Source: Acanthacorydalis orientalis (lineage: Eukaryota; Arthropoda; Insecta; Megaloptera; Corydalidae). Taken from it: 64,000 nt of DNA. Positions 33,838 to 44,469 of this stretch are shown here, piece by piece. The position numbers and the translations under genes were made by a program. Positions within the stretch are counted from its first letter, which is position 1. The number at the start of each line of letters is the position of its first letter. The notes beneath the pieces were generated by a model that saw only the letters and a list, made by a program, of their open reading frames with translations, did not search any database and was not told the DNA's origin. The stretch spans positions 20,484,344-20,548,343 of the forward strand of contig CM068315.1 in the NCBI GenBank assembly GCA_034766995.1, given 5' to 3'.

Positions 33838-35135
33838 CGACGGTGGTCCCAGAAGTACCCGGCCTGGCCTAGAGATGGCGGCAGTTGTTTGAAAAATATC
33901 ACTGTATTAGAAAGTATACAATCTATAAAGCATATGTTTCAAGTTTGAGGACGTCACGTTGTTTAGTATTTGTTTGGCAGCCATCAATAGTGAACGTTTT
34001 CAGTGAATTTGTGAAAATAGAGAAAATTGGTCATCGTTACGTGATACAATACTTTTATTTGAAAGGCCTCAGCTCAACTAATATAAAAGCTGAACTCGAT
34101 TCTACTCTGGGTGAGTCTGCTCCTTCGTTTATAACAGTGAAATATTGGGTAGCGGAGTTTAAACGAGGCCGTACGAGCTGCCAAGACGAGCATCGCAGTG
34201 GTCGACCAAATGAGGTGACGACTCCAGAAATGGTGAAGAAAATCCACAAAGCAGTACTGGATGATCGTCGACTGAAAGTGCGCGAGCTAACAGACAGTAG
34301 GCATTTCAAAAAGTGTGGCACATCGCATATTATCTGAAAATTTGGACATGAGAAAGCTGTGTACAAGATGGGTACCGCGTTTGCTCACACTCGAGCAAAA
34401 ACAGTGTCGTGAAGATGTTTCAATTGAGTGTTTAGCGAAGTTTCACAGCAACAAAGCAGAATTTTTGCGCCGTTTCATAACCATGGATGAAACATGGGTC
34501 CATCACTTTACACCCGAGACAAAAGAACAATCAAAACAATGGACTGAAAAGGGAGAACCGGCTCCAAAGAAGGCGAAGACCGTTTCATCTGCAGGCAAGG
34601 CGTTTCATCATGGCGTCGGTTTTTTGGGATGCGCGTGGGATAATTTTCATTGACTATCTTGAAAAAGGAAAAACTATTAACGGCGAGTATTATGCGAACT
34701 TATTGCAACGTTTGAGCGAAGAAATCAAGCAAAAACGGCCGCATTTGGCTAAGAAGAAAGTGTTGTTTCATCAAGACAATGCACCAGCTCACAAATCCGT
34801 TATTGCAATGGCCAAAATTAATGAATTAATGTTTGAATTGCTACCTCATGCACCCTACTCGCCAGATTTAGCCCCCTCGGATTATTTTCTGTTCCCACAC
34901 TTGAAAAATGGCCCAGTGGTCAAAGATTTCCCAACGAGGAAGAAGTGATGTCGGCAGTTAATGGGTATTTTGAGGAGCAAGACAATTCTTATTATAAAAA
35001 GGGTATCGAACTTATTGAACATCGCTGGGAAAAGTGTATAGAGCTGAAAGGAGATTATGTTGAAAAATAAATATATATTTTTCCAAAATTTTTGTGTTTT
35101 GTTTGTTGAGTCGGATACTTCTGGGACCACCCTCG
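33838..35135 (+). mobile_element. Full-length mariner with TA target duplication
   Basis: 1298 bases, the normal mariner length. Terminal repeats CGACGGTGGTCCCAGAAGTA and, inverted, CGAGGGTGGTCCCAGAAGTA, flanked on both sides by TA (33836-33837 and 35136-35137). One transposase pseudogene occupies the interior. The family differs in ends and protein from the irritans-type copies and from the 28651 and 30014 mariners. Confidence 0.92.
34018..35070 (+). pseudogene. Mariner transposase with two to three frameshifts
   Basis: Reads from IEKIGHRYVIQYFYLKGL (the expected ATG is ATA at 34018) through the two helix-turn-helix modules (VKYWVAEFKRGRTSCQDEHR) to a small deletion and frameshift near 34295-34315. 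It resumes as AHRILSENLDMRKLCTRWVP and RRFITMDETWVHHFTPETK with the first Asp, shifts again near 34595, then reads VLFHQDNAPAHKS (second Asp) and PYSPDLAPSDYFLFPHLK (third Asp, DD34D spacing). It shifts once more near 34915 before RWEKCIELKGDY and the stop. All catalytic residues survive, but the lost start and frameshifts prevent a full product. Confidence 0.88.
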
Positions 35136-35324
35136 TAAGCTTCCACATGGCAGTATTAAAAAGGGATGCAGCTCATAAGAAAAGTAGTTATTTTTATTTA
35201 GTATTTTAGTTCAATTTAATACTAAAATACAAGTGGACTAAAATAGTAAATGGGGAATAACATGTTTTTTTTTTAATTTTTGTGTTTTTTTTACATACTT
35301 TCGTGTGGAAGCCTATGTTAAATC

Positions 35325-35330
<6 letters not shown>

Positions 35331-35363
<33 letters not shown>
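35331..35363. repeat. (TA)n microsatellite
   Basis: Uninterrupted TA run. The interval 35364-36015 that follows is AT-rich with no gene or TE recognised. Confidence 0.85.
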
Positions 35364-35366
<3 letters not shown>

Positions 35367-36011
35367 ATCTAGAATGATAGCATACTTTCGCTAAATAATG
35401 CTAAAATGGGACTTTGTGACTATGCGACTGATAAATATAACTAAATCTGTTAGCTGTTACTGTCGTTTTAGTCTCATATACGTAATGCTAGTTAGCCTTA
35501 ATGTTTTTGAAAATAATTATTTTAATTTGAATGTAGTATAATACTGTTTTTGTATTGCTTAAAGATACATAAAAAATTAATAAATTTGGTTTTGTCTTAC
35601 TAGAATATTAACATAACACATAAATGATGTATATTGTTTTTTTTTAATACGTAATTTCATATAATATTATAATATTATTTTGTAATTTAAAAATACATAA
35701 TATTGTGGGTTTAATCATTCTGTGTTCTACATAAATCTGTATTTTATCAAATAGAGTTTTTGAATAATTGGTTTCCAATGTGTATAAGTGAGAATGCACA
35801 AGTTTAAAATAAGATCATTTCTGTAATATAGAATCTGAATTTTAGTTATATACATATTTTTCAATAATCTTTTTTGTAGATATTTTGCTATATTTTGTAA
35901 CTTGTGGAAACGTGGAACATATAAAAATAAACCGTATTGATACGTTTTAGAAAAACATGTTTTAGATTTTTTTGTAAAAGAAATTACAAATATGACTATT
36001 ATTACAAATTG

Positions 36012-36151
<140 letters not shown>

Positions 36152-36159
36152 ATATTCGT

Positions 36160-36465
36160 ACATGTGCGTGTGTTCAAGTGCAACATGTTTTAAATTTCGT
36201 TATGGAGTTATCAAAATTGACATCAATGTATGGAAAATAAAACCGTTCATTCGTTCATCGCATGACTACACATGTAAGCCGGGAGTTATAGGCCACAGGC
36301 AAATTGTATCTTATCCCGAATGCAATTTGTAACGTTTTGTGTGCCGGTCGCTCCCCCTGCCATCCATTTCCATTTTCATTTGAAATCTCAATATGCCGCC
36401 GCTGCACGCATACAAATACACATGTGTGTGCTCCAACGTAAAAACACGACATATCAACATTTTAT
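36160..36465. promoter_or_regulatory. GC-richer non-TE island (candidate regulatory element)
   Basis: Balanced-composition sequence including CCGGTCGCTCCCCCTGCCAT and ATGCCGCCGCTGCACGCATA, lying between two TA arrays. No open frame stays clear of the flanking TA arrays and no TE similarity is seen. Possible conserved non-coding element of the optix locus. Confidence 0.22.
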
Positions 36466-36485
36466 TCAAGCAGGAAAAAGTTATA

Positions 36486-36489
<4 letters not shown>

Positions 36490-36543
<54 letters not shown>
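36490..36543. repeat. (TA)n microsatellite
   Basis: About 26 TA units. From 36544 to 37083 only AT-rich DNA without features is seen. Confidence 0.9.
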
Positions 36544-36545
<2 letters not shown>

Positions 36546-37083
36546 GAAAAATATAAATTTCTTTAAGACGAAAAGTGAGATTTCAAGTGTTTTCCTGTAT
36601 GTATTTAACTGAGCATATCGTACGTTTCAGAACAAAGATATTTTTATATGAATATGTTTTCATAATGCTTAGTCATTTCATAAAGAGAAATCTGAATAAT
36701 GTTTATATACGTATTTTGTTTGCATTATTTTTTTTAAAAAATAATGATTTATACGTGTGATAAATTCGAACAATAACATTTTTTAAAGCGATATTTATCT
36801 TCCGGATTTTTTTTCAAAAATAAAAACAGTATTTTGTGAGATATTTATGAAATATTTTAATTAAATTTTCAGAATGTGCTGCTTGAATATATTGTTGATA
36901 ATTTATAGAAACCGTTAATAGTCAGTTATTTTATATATACATGGAAAGATCTGAATTCATATAAAAGTATAACTTTTTTTAAAATAAAATTGTAATGAAA
37001 GAATATTTACCTAATTTGTAAAAAGGAATTAAAAGCTAATTGAAACACAATATTATCATATATGTAATAAATATAGACTAATA

Positions 37084-37350
37084 TTAGGTTGGTAGGAAAA
37101 TAATTGTGGTTTTTGTTTTCTGAATTCTAACCTTAACCTTTTTTTCAATGAAAGTGCCATTTCATCGTGTTCATGTCAATATTATTTTGAAGTGCATTTT
37201 TCGGTCTGTATTTTGGTAGCATCGACTTTGGTTTCATTTGAACATTATTTTTTTATCTGAATCACTTAAAAGAGCTAAGAACATCGAAAAAGCTGTAAAT
37301 GTATATGAATTTGAAGATCACAAAACGCAATTATTGTTCTATCAACCTAA
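37084..37350 (+). mobile_element. 267-base irritans-type mariner derivative, copy 6
   Basis: Terminal repeats TTAGGTTGGTAGGAAAATAA and, inverted, TTAGGTTGATAGAACAATAA, with TA on both sides. It retains only the 5' untranslated part (CAATGAAAGTGCCATTTCAT) and a short 3' end starting at CACTTAAAAGAGCTAAGAAC. Its internal deletion is larger than in the other short copies, so it is a separate event or a second deletion. Confidence 0.88.
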
Positions 37351-37599
37351 TATTTGCAATATATTCTTAAGTGTAGTGTTTAACAAACTTAGTGGCAATA
37401 GAAAATATTAAAATAATCGAAGCTATATGTACTAAATCAAAAGTTGTACTTTTGTTTAAATTAGTGAAAAAAACATGTTCCAATCAGTGGTCGAACGTTT
37501 TGTACTAAAGCAAAATATTTTTATGAAAGAATTAAGAAAAATAGTAACGCCAATTTCAAAGCGAGTGATAGATTGATTGATTAAAAATATTTATATTAT

Positions 37600-37614
37600 T
37601 ATCGCTAACAATAA
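37600..37614. repeat. Target-site duplication (left) of LINE insertion
   Basis: TATCGCTAACAATAA is repeated exactly at 38088-38102, on the other side of the LINE fragment. Confidence 0.85.
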
Positions 37615-38087
37615 ACACTCAGAATGGTGGTTAAAGATTGACGATTGCAGTCAATTCAGGGTACTCTTAGGCCAGGCTCCAAATAAGGACTGGACCAAGA
37701 GAATTTATACAAGTGGCAGATCCTTCTCCAGGCTCCTGGTGCGAATTGTCACAGGACACGGGAGACTAAGCTACCACGAACATATACAAGGCCGAAGGAC
37801 GGACGGGAAGTGTAGATGGTGTGAGGGGGAGAGGACGAGACCCCCCTTCACTTCCTCGCGGAATGTCCGGCATGGCTCAATTTAAGGCGACGATGGTTTG
37901 GGGAGTTTTTCCTCACCGCGGCCAAACTAGGGTCTATAAACTCGGGCAGGCTAATAGGTTTCTGGAAGGAAACGAGACTTCCCGAGTAGTTTTGATCAAG
38001 TCGAGGAAAGGCATAATGGACCTCGAGTCTAAGTGCCGGGGAGCAAGATAGTTTCCTCCCCCCTCAAACATAATCTATCTATCTATC
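37615..38087 (+). mobile_element. 5'-truncated non-LTR retrotransposon (LINE) 3' end
   Basis: 473 bases between perfect 15-bp target duplications, ending in a (TATC)n-type simple tail instead of poly(A). GC content is far above the local background, as expected of a recent insertion. It encodes the C-terminal part of the reverse-transcriptase ORF2 (next entry), followed by a short 3' UTR. Confidence 0.85.
37621..37967 (+). pseudogene. LINE ORF2 C-terminus (post-RNase H zinc-knuckle region)
   Basis: Frame 1 reads NKDWTKRIYTSGRSFSRLLV, then RIVTGHGRLSYHEHIQGRRT and GKCRWCEGE, the TGHG..L..H ... C..C block found after the RNase H domain of R1/Jockey-type elements. A frameshift near 37840 separates it from LHFLAECPAWLNLRRRWFGE (the ...H.L..CP part of the same motif) and TAAKLGSINSGRLIGFWKET, ending at a TAG. 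The upstream endonuclease, reverse transcriptase and RNase H regions are absent because of 5' truncation. The exact clade is not assigned. Confidence 0.75.
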
Positions 38088-38102
38088 TATCGCTAACAAT
38101 AA
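38088..38102. repeat. Target-site duplication (right) of LINE insertion
   Basis: Exact copy of 37600-37614. The first TATC may belong to the element's simple-repeat tail, so the true duplication is 11 to 15 bases. Confidence 0.85.
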
Positions 38103-38439
38103 GTGAAGAAAAAATATCATGGTAGATTAAATTATCCATAGATGTAATATCTATATGGAGTGATAATACTAGTAAAAAAGTTCTTTTAATACTATTCATT
38201 TATTAGTACTATTAATGTCAGTAAAGTCAATAAATAAAGTACTTTAAAAATACAATGTCTTATTGAAATAACCATTAAATAAAACTCATCAATTACATTT
38301 CATTCTTTTATGAAAACCCGAAGAACATTTTTTTCTTCTAATTTTGATACCCATAAACTGTTTACTAACTCATCTTTCTATATGTAAAAAATAATTTCAT
38401 CTTTAATTTCCATAAAACATTTTTTTTAACTTTTCGTGC

Positions 38440-38643
38440 AGATCACCTCCTTAAAGTAGACTAACGACGCTCCCCTCGCTTCAATGTACAAGCAGCACGT
38501 TAACGATTTTCATTCCCGGCCATCAATGATTGATTGATGGATATCGTGTGGTCTCTGTTCTGATTGGTTAAATTTAATCACATGTATGTAGCTCTCTCAC
38601 GATGTATAATGAAAGAACTGTATACGATTTCAATGTAAAACAG
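38440..38643 (+). other. Candidate non-coding exon or regulatory island with splice donor
   Basis: A GC-richer stretch with AACGACGCTCCCCTCGCTTC, a TGATTGATTGATGG repeat and GATTGG (inverted CCAAT). It ends in CAG|GTAAGA at 38641-38649, an excellent splice donor. A plausible acceptor, TTATTTGTTAG|GAGAG, follows 180 bases downstream. This could be an exon of a non-coding or unknown transcript. No long ORF crosses it. Confidence 0.25.
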
Positions 38644-38825
38644 GTAAGAAATTTATTCGAAAATATTATTATCACTGAATCTTTAGAGTAAAAAAATTGT
38701 TACACATTTCAACATTGTATTTTGTTGTTAATATTTATAAACTTTTCCAATACACATTTTACGACTTACATTTTACGTACAATATTTGTGCGTATACATT
38801 TTTGTTAATTTATGTTATTTGTTAG

Positions 38826-38912
38826 GAGAGAGCGAGCGTTAGCAAGATTGAGCAAAACGTACTCCTCGGGGGCCGCCGAAAGTAGTGAGTAGTGGGAAGA
38901 GCCCCCTGGTTT
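38826..38912 (+). other. Candidate small exon / GC-rich patch
   Basis: Follows TTATTTGTTAG and is strongly GC-rich relative to its neighbours (CTCCTCGGGGGCCGCCGAAA, then AAGAGCCCCCTGGTTT). Joined in phase to the optix donor it would add about 20 residues before a stop, but they do not resemble known Optix C-termini. I therefore list it only as an unexplained patch. Confidence 0.2.
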
Positions 38913-39290
38913 AATAAAAAGAAAAAAAGAATATATTGTAAGATAATATGCGTTTTGAAAATCGTATTGTCATATTAAATTAAGTAGTCAGGGTACTAGT
39001 TCTGTAAAAATTGAAATTTATACATATTTTAAATTTGATGATGTAAACAGAATACATGTTGTGTTATTGACGTTTATGTATTAATTTAAAAATATTTAAG
39101 AAATCATATACTAAAAAAGTTTAATAAATACTTTTTTGATTTTATCGTTTAGTTATTTTATTTTGTATTCATAGCATCAATATATAACTATCATTTACAT
39201 CAGTATACAAGTAATTCGAATTTTCAATTCGAACAATTTTTTTACAAATATTCATTTGAGTTAAAGAAGTAAGAATGAAAGAAAGAAAAA
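38913..39290. other. AT-rich non-coding DNA, no gene seen
   Basis: No ORF, repeat or TE end recognised. Confidence 0.4.
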
Positions 39291-39292
39291 GG

Positions 39293-39345
<53 letters not shown>
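39293..39345. repeat. (TA)n microsatellite
   Basis: TA array with a single TATGTATA interruption. Confidence 0.88.
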
Positions 39346-39351
<6 letters not shown>

Positions 39352-39354
39352 ACT

Positions 39355-39547
39355 GCTTACGGCCATGTTTCCTCTCGTCGGGCACGTTGTTCTTTATGGT
39401 CGTTGTGTGTATAAATATGTGTGCGCAACAGTCGGCCAGTGTTTTCTATTTGTACGCACTTAGTCAAGTAAACATTGTCTATTGTTGCAGTTATGTATAT
39501 TCAGTGGACGGTGACTTGGAGGGCGTGTTGTTACCTTATTGGATGTC

Positions 39548-39548
<1 letters not shown>
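39355..39548. promoter_or_regulatory. GC-richer island between microsatellites (candidate regulatory element)
   Basis: Balanced-composition sequence with CTCTCGTCGGGCACGTTGTT and CAACAGTCGGCCAGTG. It has no TE similarity and no ORF that avoids the adjacent TA array. Position between two TA arrays mirrors the islands at 26.8 and 36.3 kb. Confidence 0.2.
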
Positions 39549-39549
<1 letters not shown>

Positions 39550-39579
<30 letters not shown>

Positions 39580-39617
39580 CATACATACAAACATACATAC
39601 ATATACACACATTTATA
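39550..39617. repeat. Compound (TA)n(TACA)n microsatellite
   Basis: TA array passing into ACATACATACAAACATACAT. Confidence 0.88.
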
Positions 39618-40039
39618 TTTATTTATTTATAATGGCTTGTTCAAGTGTTATTTAATCAAAGGAATTTACTTTCGCGTTTATAAAAGAGCACTTTTATGTG
39701 ATAAGTGATTAGTTATTTCTTAAATCTGATATTTTTTAAATCTTAAACTTTTTTATTTGTCATGAATTTTAGGAAAAAAGTAATATATAGAATACTTATA
39801 ATATTTTGAGTTCGAATCAAATTTTATATAGTATAAGTGTAGCATTTCGGCTAAATTCATTTTCTCTGATAACCCCTTTCTAATTTACCACAAGGCAGTA
39901 AAATTTATTTCGCTCAAGATTGATTTCATTATTGATTATATATTTTTTTATAATTTTTTGTGTACATTTCTGACTATGCTGTCATTTGCAGACACATAGG
40001 GACTAAAAAATCACTGAAGAACATTTTCTCTACTTTAGA

Positions 40040-40160
40040 TATTTTTCAGTATGTTCGTGTTTTAAGAATGATGGAATTGCCATCAAAATGTATATAATAA
40101 AAATTGATCAATAATCAATTACTGAATATTTTTAGCCGGAATTATTTTAATGGCTGGCGT
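40040..40160 (+). repeat. Palindromic repeat family, partial arm
   Basis: GATGGAATTGCCATCAAAAT, then CAATAATCAATTACTGAATA, ending at AATGGCTGG. It adjoins the transposase fossil at 40165. Confidence 0.45.
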
Positions 40161-40164
40161 TGAC

Positions 40165-40440
40165 TAAGTTGAAAATGTACTTCGTCGCTAAAGATGATTT
40201 TCTTCAAAAATCGAACATCAATTTGTTGTTTCTTAACACCAAATTAGTAAATACACGACGTTGTAAATGGTCGGATGACTTCAGTTCTTGCGACAATCGA
40301 ATCATGTAAGCAAGTAGAAGCAGATTTTTTTTAAATTCTCTACAGAGTGCTACTTAAAATGCCCTTTAGCTGTCAACGATGGCGAATCAAGGTGTTTGGG
40401 TTGTTAGAAATGCTCTCACTCACTGCGGCTGTTTTCAAGA
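40165..40440 (-). pseudogene. Tc1/mariner-superfamily transposase fossil
   Basis: Minus-strand frames read SISNNPNTLIRHR, then AYMIRLSQELKSSDHLQRRV and FLKKIIFSDEVHF. This order and wording match a large insect transposase group with the pattern ...P..S.RR.., YK.QL.QELKP.D...R, and .I.FSDE.HF.L, where the Asp of SDE is the first catalytic residue. At least two stops and two frameshifts separate the blocks. Only the middle of the protein is present. Terminal repeats are not recognisable. Confidence 0.65.
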
Positions 40441-41644
40441 CACTGTCCACTATGAAGACGCGCAGGTGTTTTTACATGTGAAACCAAACCAGTATGCTCC
40501 AATTTCTGGATTAAATTCACAATTGCGGTACCTGATGAACGATGATATATGCCGAAATAATCACACAGTTTGCGAAGTATTGTTGCGATATTTTCTCAAT
40601 ATTTATAATGGATTTCCACAATAATTCTGTGTTGTGCGTTCGTGTAACGTTCCATAATTAAAATATCAATGCTTCACAATCACAGCTGGGAAATATCAGT
40701 TGTTAAAAGATACTACAGCAAAAATTTCTCAAAATTCAAAATGACAATTCCTGTTAAGTCAACCTGTAAATGATCAAAATTGCTCATATTTCTTTTATAA
40801 ATAAGAATTTTGAGAAACTTGTCCAGGAATACAGAATTTATTATTCAATAGATTCTATTTTCCTGTTTTTTTTTCTATAATTTTATAAAAAATCGTAGTT
40901 CAAAATTTAGAATTCAATAGTTAGGATATGGTCTGTTCATTTCAAAAGTTTTTATTTCTTAAGCCCGCACTGCTTGGTAGATTATTAAAATTTCTGTTAG
41001 AAAATCTTCATCATCCCTTTATTCTAAATATACATTTTATATAGCATAAATATTTTAAATATCCAAAATATATTTAAAATGCTTCTTGATAAAAAATTCA
41101 TCTTAGACCAACACTATACGAAGCCTAACTTTTCCGTTATTCTATGAATTTTTAAATATTTCAAAAATTATAAACAATAAATACATCATTATTCCAGCCT
41201 ATGAAATTGAAACATTTGTTTAGGATGATAGATAATTCAGTAACTGTAAGCAATACATAGAAACAGAGAAAAATTTATGTTAACTATGAGAAAAAAAACA
41301 TCAGAAAAGAATAGTATTGATGTAAAAACAAAATTTTTTAAAATGGATAAAACTGTAGCAAACAGAGAGATAAATACACTTACAAATATAATTATAGGTA
41401 AGACATTTTTTAAACAGAAATGAGCGGGACGTATTGCAAGAACAGAAATAACCATAAAAGAATTGAAATTGTTCATTGGGAACCAATAATTGTAAGAAAT
41501 ATTTAAAAGAGAACAATAAATGTGACAATTAAAAATATTATGAAATTTATTACAAATTTTGTGAAAAGGAGCATAGTATTGTTTAAATCGAAGGAGTTGT
41601 AAGATGTTTTATTAAGGTGTGGATAGTTTTCAGCTAAAGATGAT

Positions 41645-41676
<32 letters not shown>

Positions 41677-42080
41677 GGTTTTGTATTTCTAAACTCAATA
41701 GGCAAAATACTAAACTATAAATATTTCTGTGACCATTTTTATATTTTCGACGAAACGTACCTACATGTCGAAACAATAAACGGAACAACACCTGAATCGA
41801 CCTATTAATTGCTTCAATTACAAGCAAATATTGTAATCAGTGACAGGCAGGAATGGCCGTTTGTTATTTTCGACATGAGTGTCGCATTGAAAACAATGCA
41901 TAATGGACAACTGGCAATGGAAATAAACATTTAATATCGATTATGTTTGATTGACGTATGAGACCGTTATGACATATTATCAATGCGGATTTGACATTGA
42001 AAAGCTTTATACATTAATATTTATATAATTTTTGACAATCAGTATATGTACGTTTACATATAATTTATTTACTTACACAC
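40441..42080. other. AT-rich non-coding DNA, no gene seen
   Basis: Only a (TA)n run at 41643-41672 interrupts it. No TE or GC island recognised. Confidence 0.4.
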
Positions 42081-42084
42081 ACAG

Positions 42085-42236
<152 letters not shown>

Positions 42237-42925
42237 CATGCTCGTAGAGAGAAAAAGAAATAAGTAGTGTTCTTTGAATAATATTTGGAGAAAGGTGAGG
42301 TACCAAATTAATTATGATTTACAAAACTTTTTTAGTTATAATTAATTATTGCTTACTTTATCTGTTTTTCGATATATAGTAATTAAATATAGAAATTTTA
42401 ATATAAGTTAAGAAAAACATCATTAAGTTACTCAATCAGCATAAATTAAATTTAGTGTATTATTCTGACAAATGACAAATGACGTGTTTATTAAAAATAT
42501 TCTCTTATTATGGAAAATTGTAATACTGTCAGCCTGTTTTAAACTGTTTAATAATCATATAGTTGAATTTTTTTGCAATTTAGAATAATTTGGAAGAATT
42601 AAAAAGATGAAGAATAAATAAAAAGATAGGGATTGACACGAAAAAATAATAAATTTAATTGAAAAGATGAAAAATTTACGAAAAATCATTGAATCGATGA
42701 AAATTAGTGTTTCACTGGTAAAATGTGTAATAAAAAAGTAAGAAAACAGACATTTTAGTATGAATAAAAGCAAGTGTAGGTATCAGATGACACTATATGG
42801 TAAACAAAGAAATCTAATAATATTATAATACAAAAATTCATGGACAATTTATTCGACCATTATTTCTGATTTTCGCAAATGATTTATTTTTCATTATATA
42901 AACTGAAAAAATGAACAGTTTAGAG
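42237..42925. other. AT-rich non-coding DNA, no gene seen
   Basis: No ORF of substance, TE end or structured repeat found. Confidence 0.4.
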
Positions 42926-42927
42926 AA

Positions 42928-43848
42928 GTGGTGTCAAACATGCGGCCCGTAGAACATTTAAATGCGATCCGCGATTCAAATTTTAAAGTTGATTTTATTA
43001 AAATAAAAAAATGGAATTTTAAAAAATATAAAATATATTTTTAAAACATTGTAAATTATAGAAGTATATTGTAAGGAATACCGTTTTGTGGTCAATTCCG
43101 ATTTAGTTCATTTATTCTACTTACAAAAATTATCAAGAATTATATTACGGTTGTGATTTTAGTAAATATGTTTCAAATATTTAAGAATTATTATTTGAAT
43201 TTGAAAATCGATTTGATGGATTCAAGGCAAGTGAAAATGATTTTTTACTATTAAGTGTCCCGTTTTCTTTTAACACTGAAGAAGCAAAAAGTAACATCCA
43301 AAGGAAATGATTGAAAGGGATTGACTGAATTTTAGCGCAACACGGTATTAAAAGAAAAGTATAATGAAGTTCATAATCTAGATTTTTATTTGTACTTGCC
43401 AGAACATTTTATTGAAATCCGTATGTTTGCAGCAAAAATCGTGTGAATGTTTGGTAGTATATATAATGTGAACAATTATTTTCTCTTTTAAAGATTAATA
43501 AGAATTCACACAGGTCAAGATTGATAAACGAACATTTAACACCTATAGTAAAAATATCATTCACAAAAAATTACACTCGATATTGATAAAAGTAGTATGC
43601 CGTGTGTAGTAAAAAATATTATTTTTTTTAATTTCTCAAATTTAAAATTTTGTTGTAACATTTGATAATAATACCTAAAATTACAGTACTGTTTTTAATT
43701 TTTATAAATTTATTAAAAAAAACAAAAGTAAAATTTAAATGTGTTATTTTCGAATATAAATAAAAAATCTTTTTTCGCATGCACAATTTTTTAGTGTGAT
43801 TTGTTTTGGCTGCGGCCTGCAAACTGAATTTGGTGTCCCGTGTTCATA
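42928..43848 (+). mobile_element. hAT (Charlie/GTF2IRD2-like) element remnant
   Basis: The left end has TGGTGTCAAACATGCGGCCC and the right end, inverted, GACACCAAATTCAGTTTGCA followed by GGCCGC. These degenerate hAT-type terminal repeats of the GGTGTCCAACCTGCGGCCC style mark about 920 bases. The interior carries the tail of a transposase (next entry). Full elements of this group are several kilobases, so most of the coding region is deleted. Confidence 0.7.
43190..43530 (+). pseudogene. hAT transposase C-terminal fragment (GTF2IRD2-like)
   Basis: Reads FENRFDGFKASENDFLLLSV, PFSFNTEEAKSNIQ, then LKEKYNEVHNLDFYLYLPEH and MFAAKIV.MFGSIYNVNNYF. This matches the order RF.DF...E..F.LFS.PF..D.E.A, LK.KF.E..L.DFY, and M.SLFGSTY.CEQ.FS in GTF2IRD2/Charlie-type hAT transposases. 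The last block is part of the hAT dimerisation region. Stops and frameshifts break it in at least three places. Confidence 0.7.
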
Positions 43849-43954
43849 TATGAGTTTGAGTGTTAATGTATAAAAAGATCTCTTCATATTATTCTCTATT
43901 TTCAATTTCACAAATTAATTTTTTGAAATACTAAATATTTCTGTACTTTTTTGA

Positions 43955-44125
43955 CTCTCAACATGCTCGTATCGCTATTGAAATGTGCGTATGTAAGAAT
44001 CAAAAATGATTAATAATCATTTATTGAACATGTTAGAACAGATATTGTTTGTAGTTTATGGACTGAGAAAATAAATTAATATGTGAAAGTGAATTTACTA
44101 CAATACTACAATAGTATTGTGATTA
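43955..44125 (+). repeat. Palindromic repeat family, single arm
   Basis: CGTATCGCTATTGAAATGTG, AAATGATTAATAATCATTTA (a perfect inner palindrome of 19 bases), TTATTGAACATG, and AATATGTGAAAGTGAATTTA in family order. Confidence 0.6.
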
Positions 44126-44469
44126 TTTCTGTTCTTCACATGAAACACAAAGAGGTTGCTAAATTGTTAAATGTTAAATTGCTAAATTGTGTAAACAGTT
44201 CTAAGAAGTCAAGACTTTAATGGAAAAATTGTATATAAGGAGCTATATGTAAATTAATTCAATAAGAGACAAAATATTATATTTATAAAACAAAACTAAA
44301 AATGTTGAGCTGAGCTCTGCAATCATACATTTGTAAACATTTTTGGATCCGATGGGAAGAAAACTATGTGTAGAACATTCGTTGTAGGACTGGACAACTA
44401 ATTATAAAATTTGTTGGTGGTACATTGATATTATGGGGATGTATAGAAGTGAATGACATCCGTTCCAAT

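Noticed and set aside
38826..38895. Possible optix exon 2 at the GC-rich patch
   Set aside because: In phase it would encode about 20 residues before a stop with no LQ/IQ-type continuation after the Arg. Too weak to claim.
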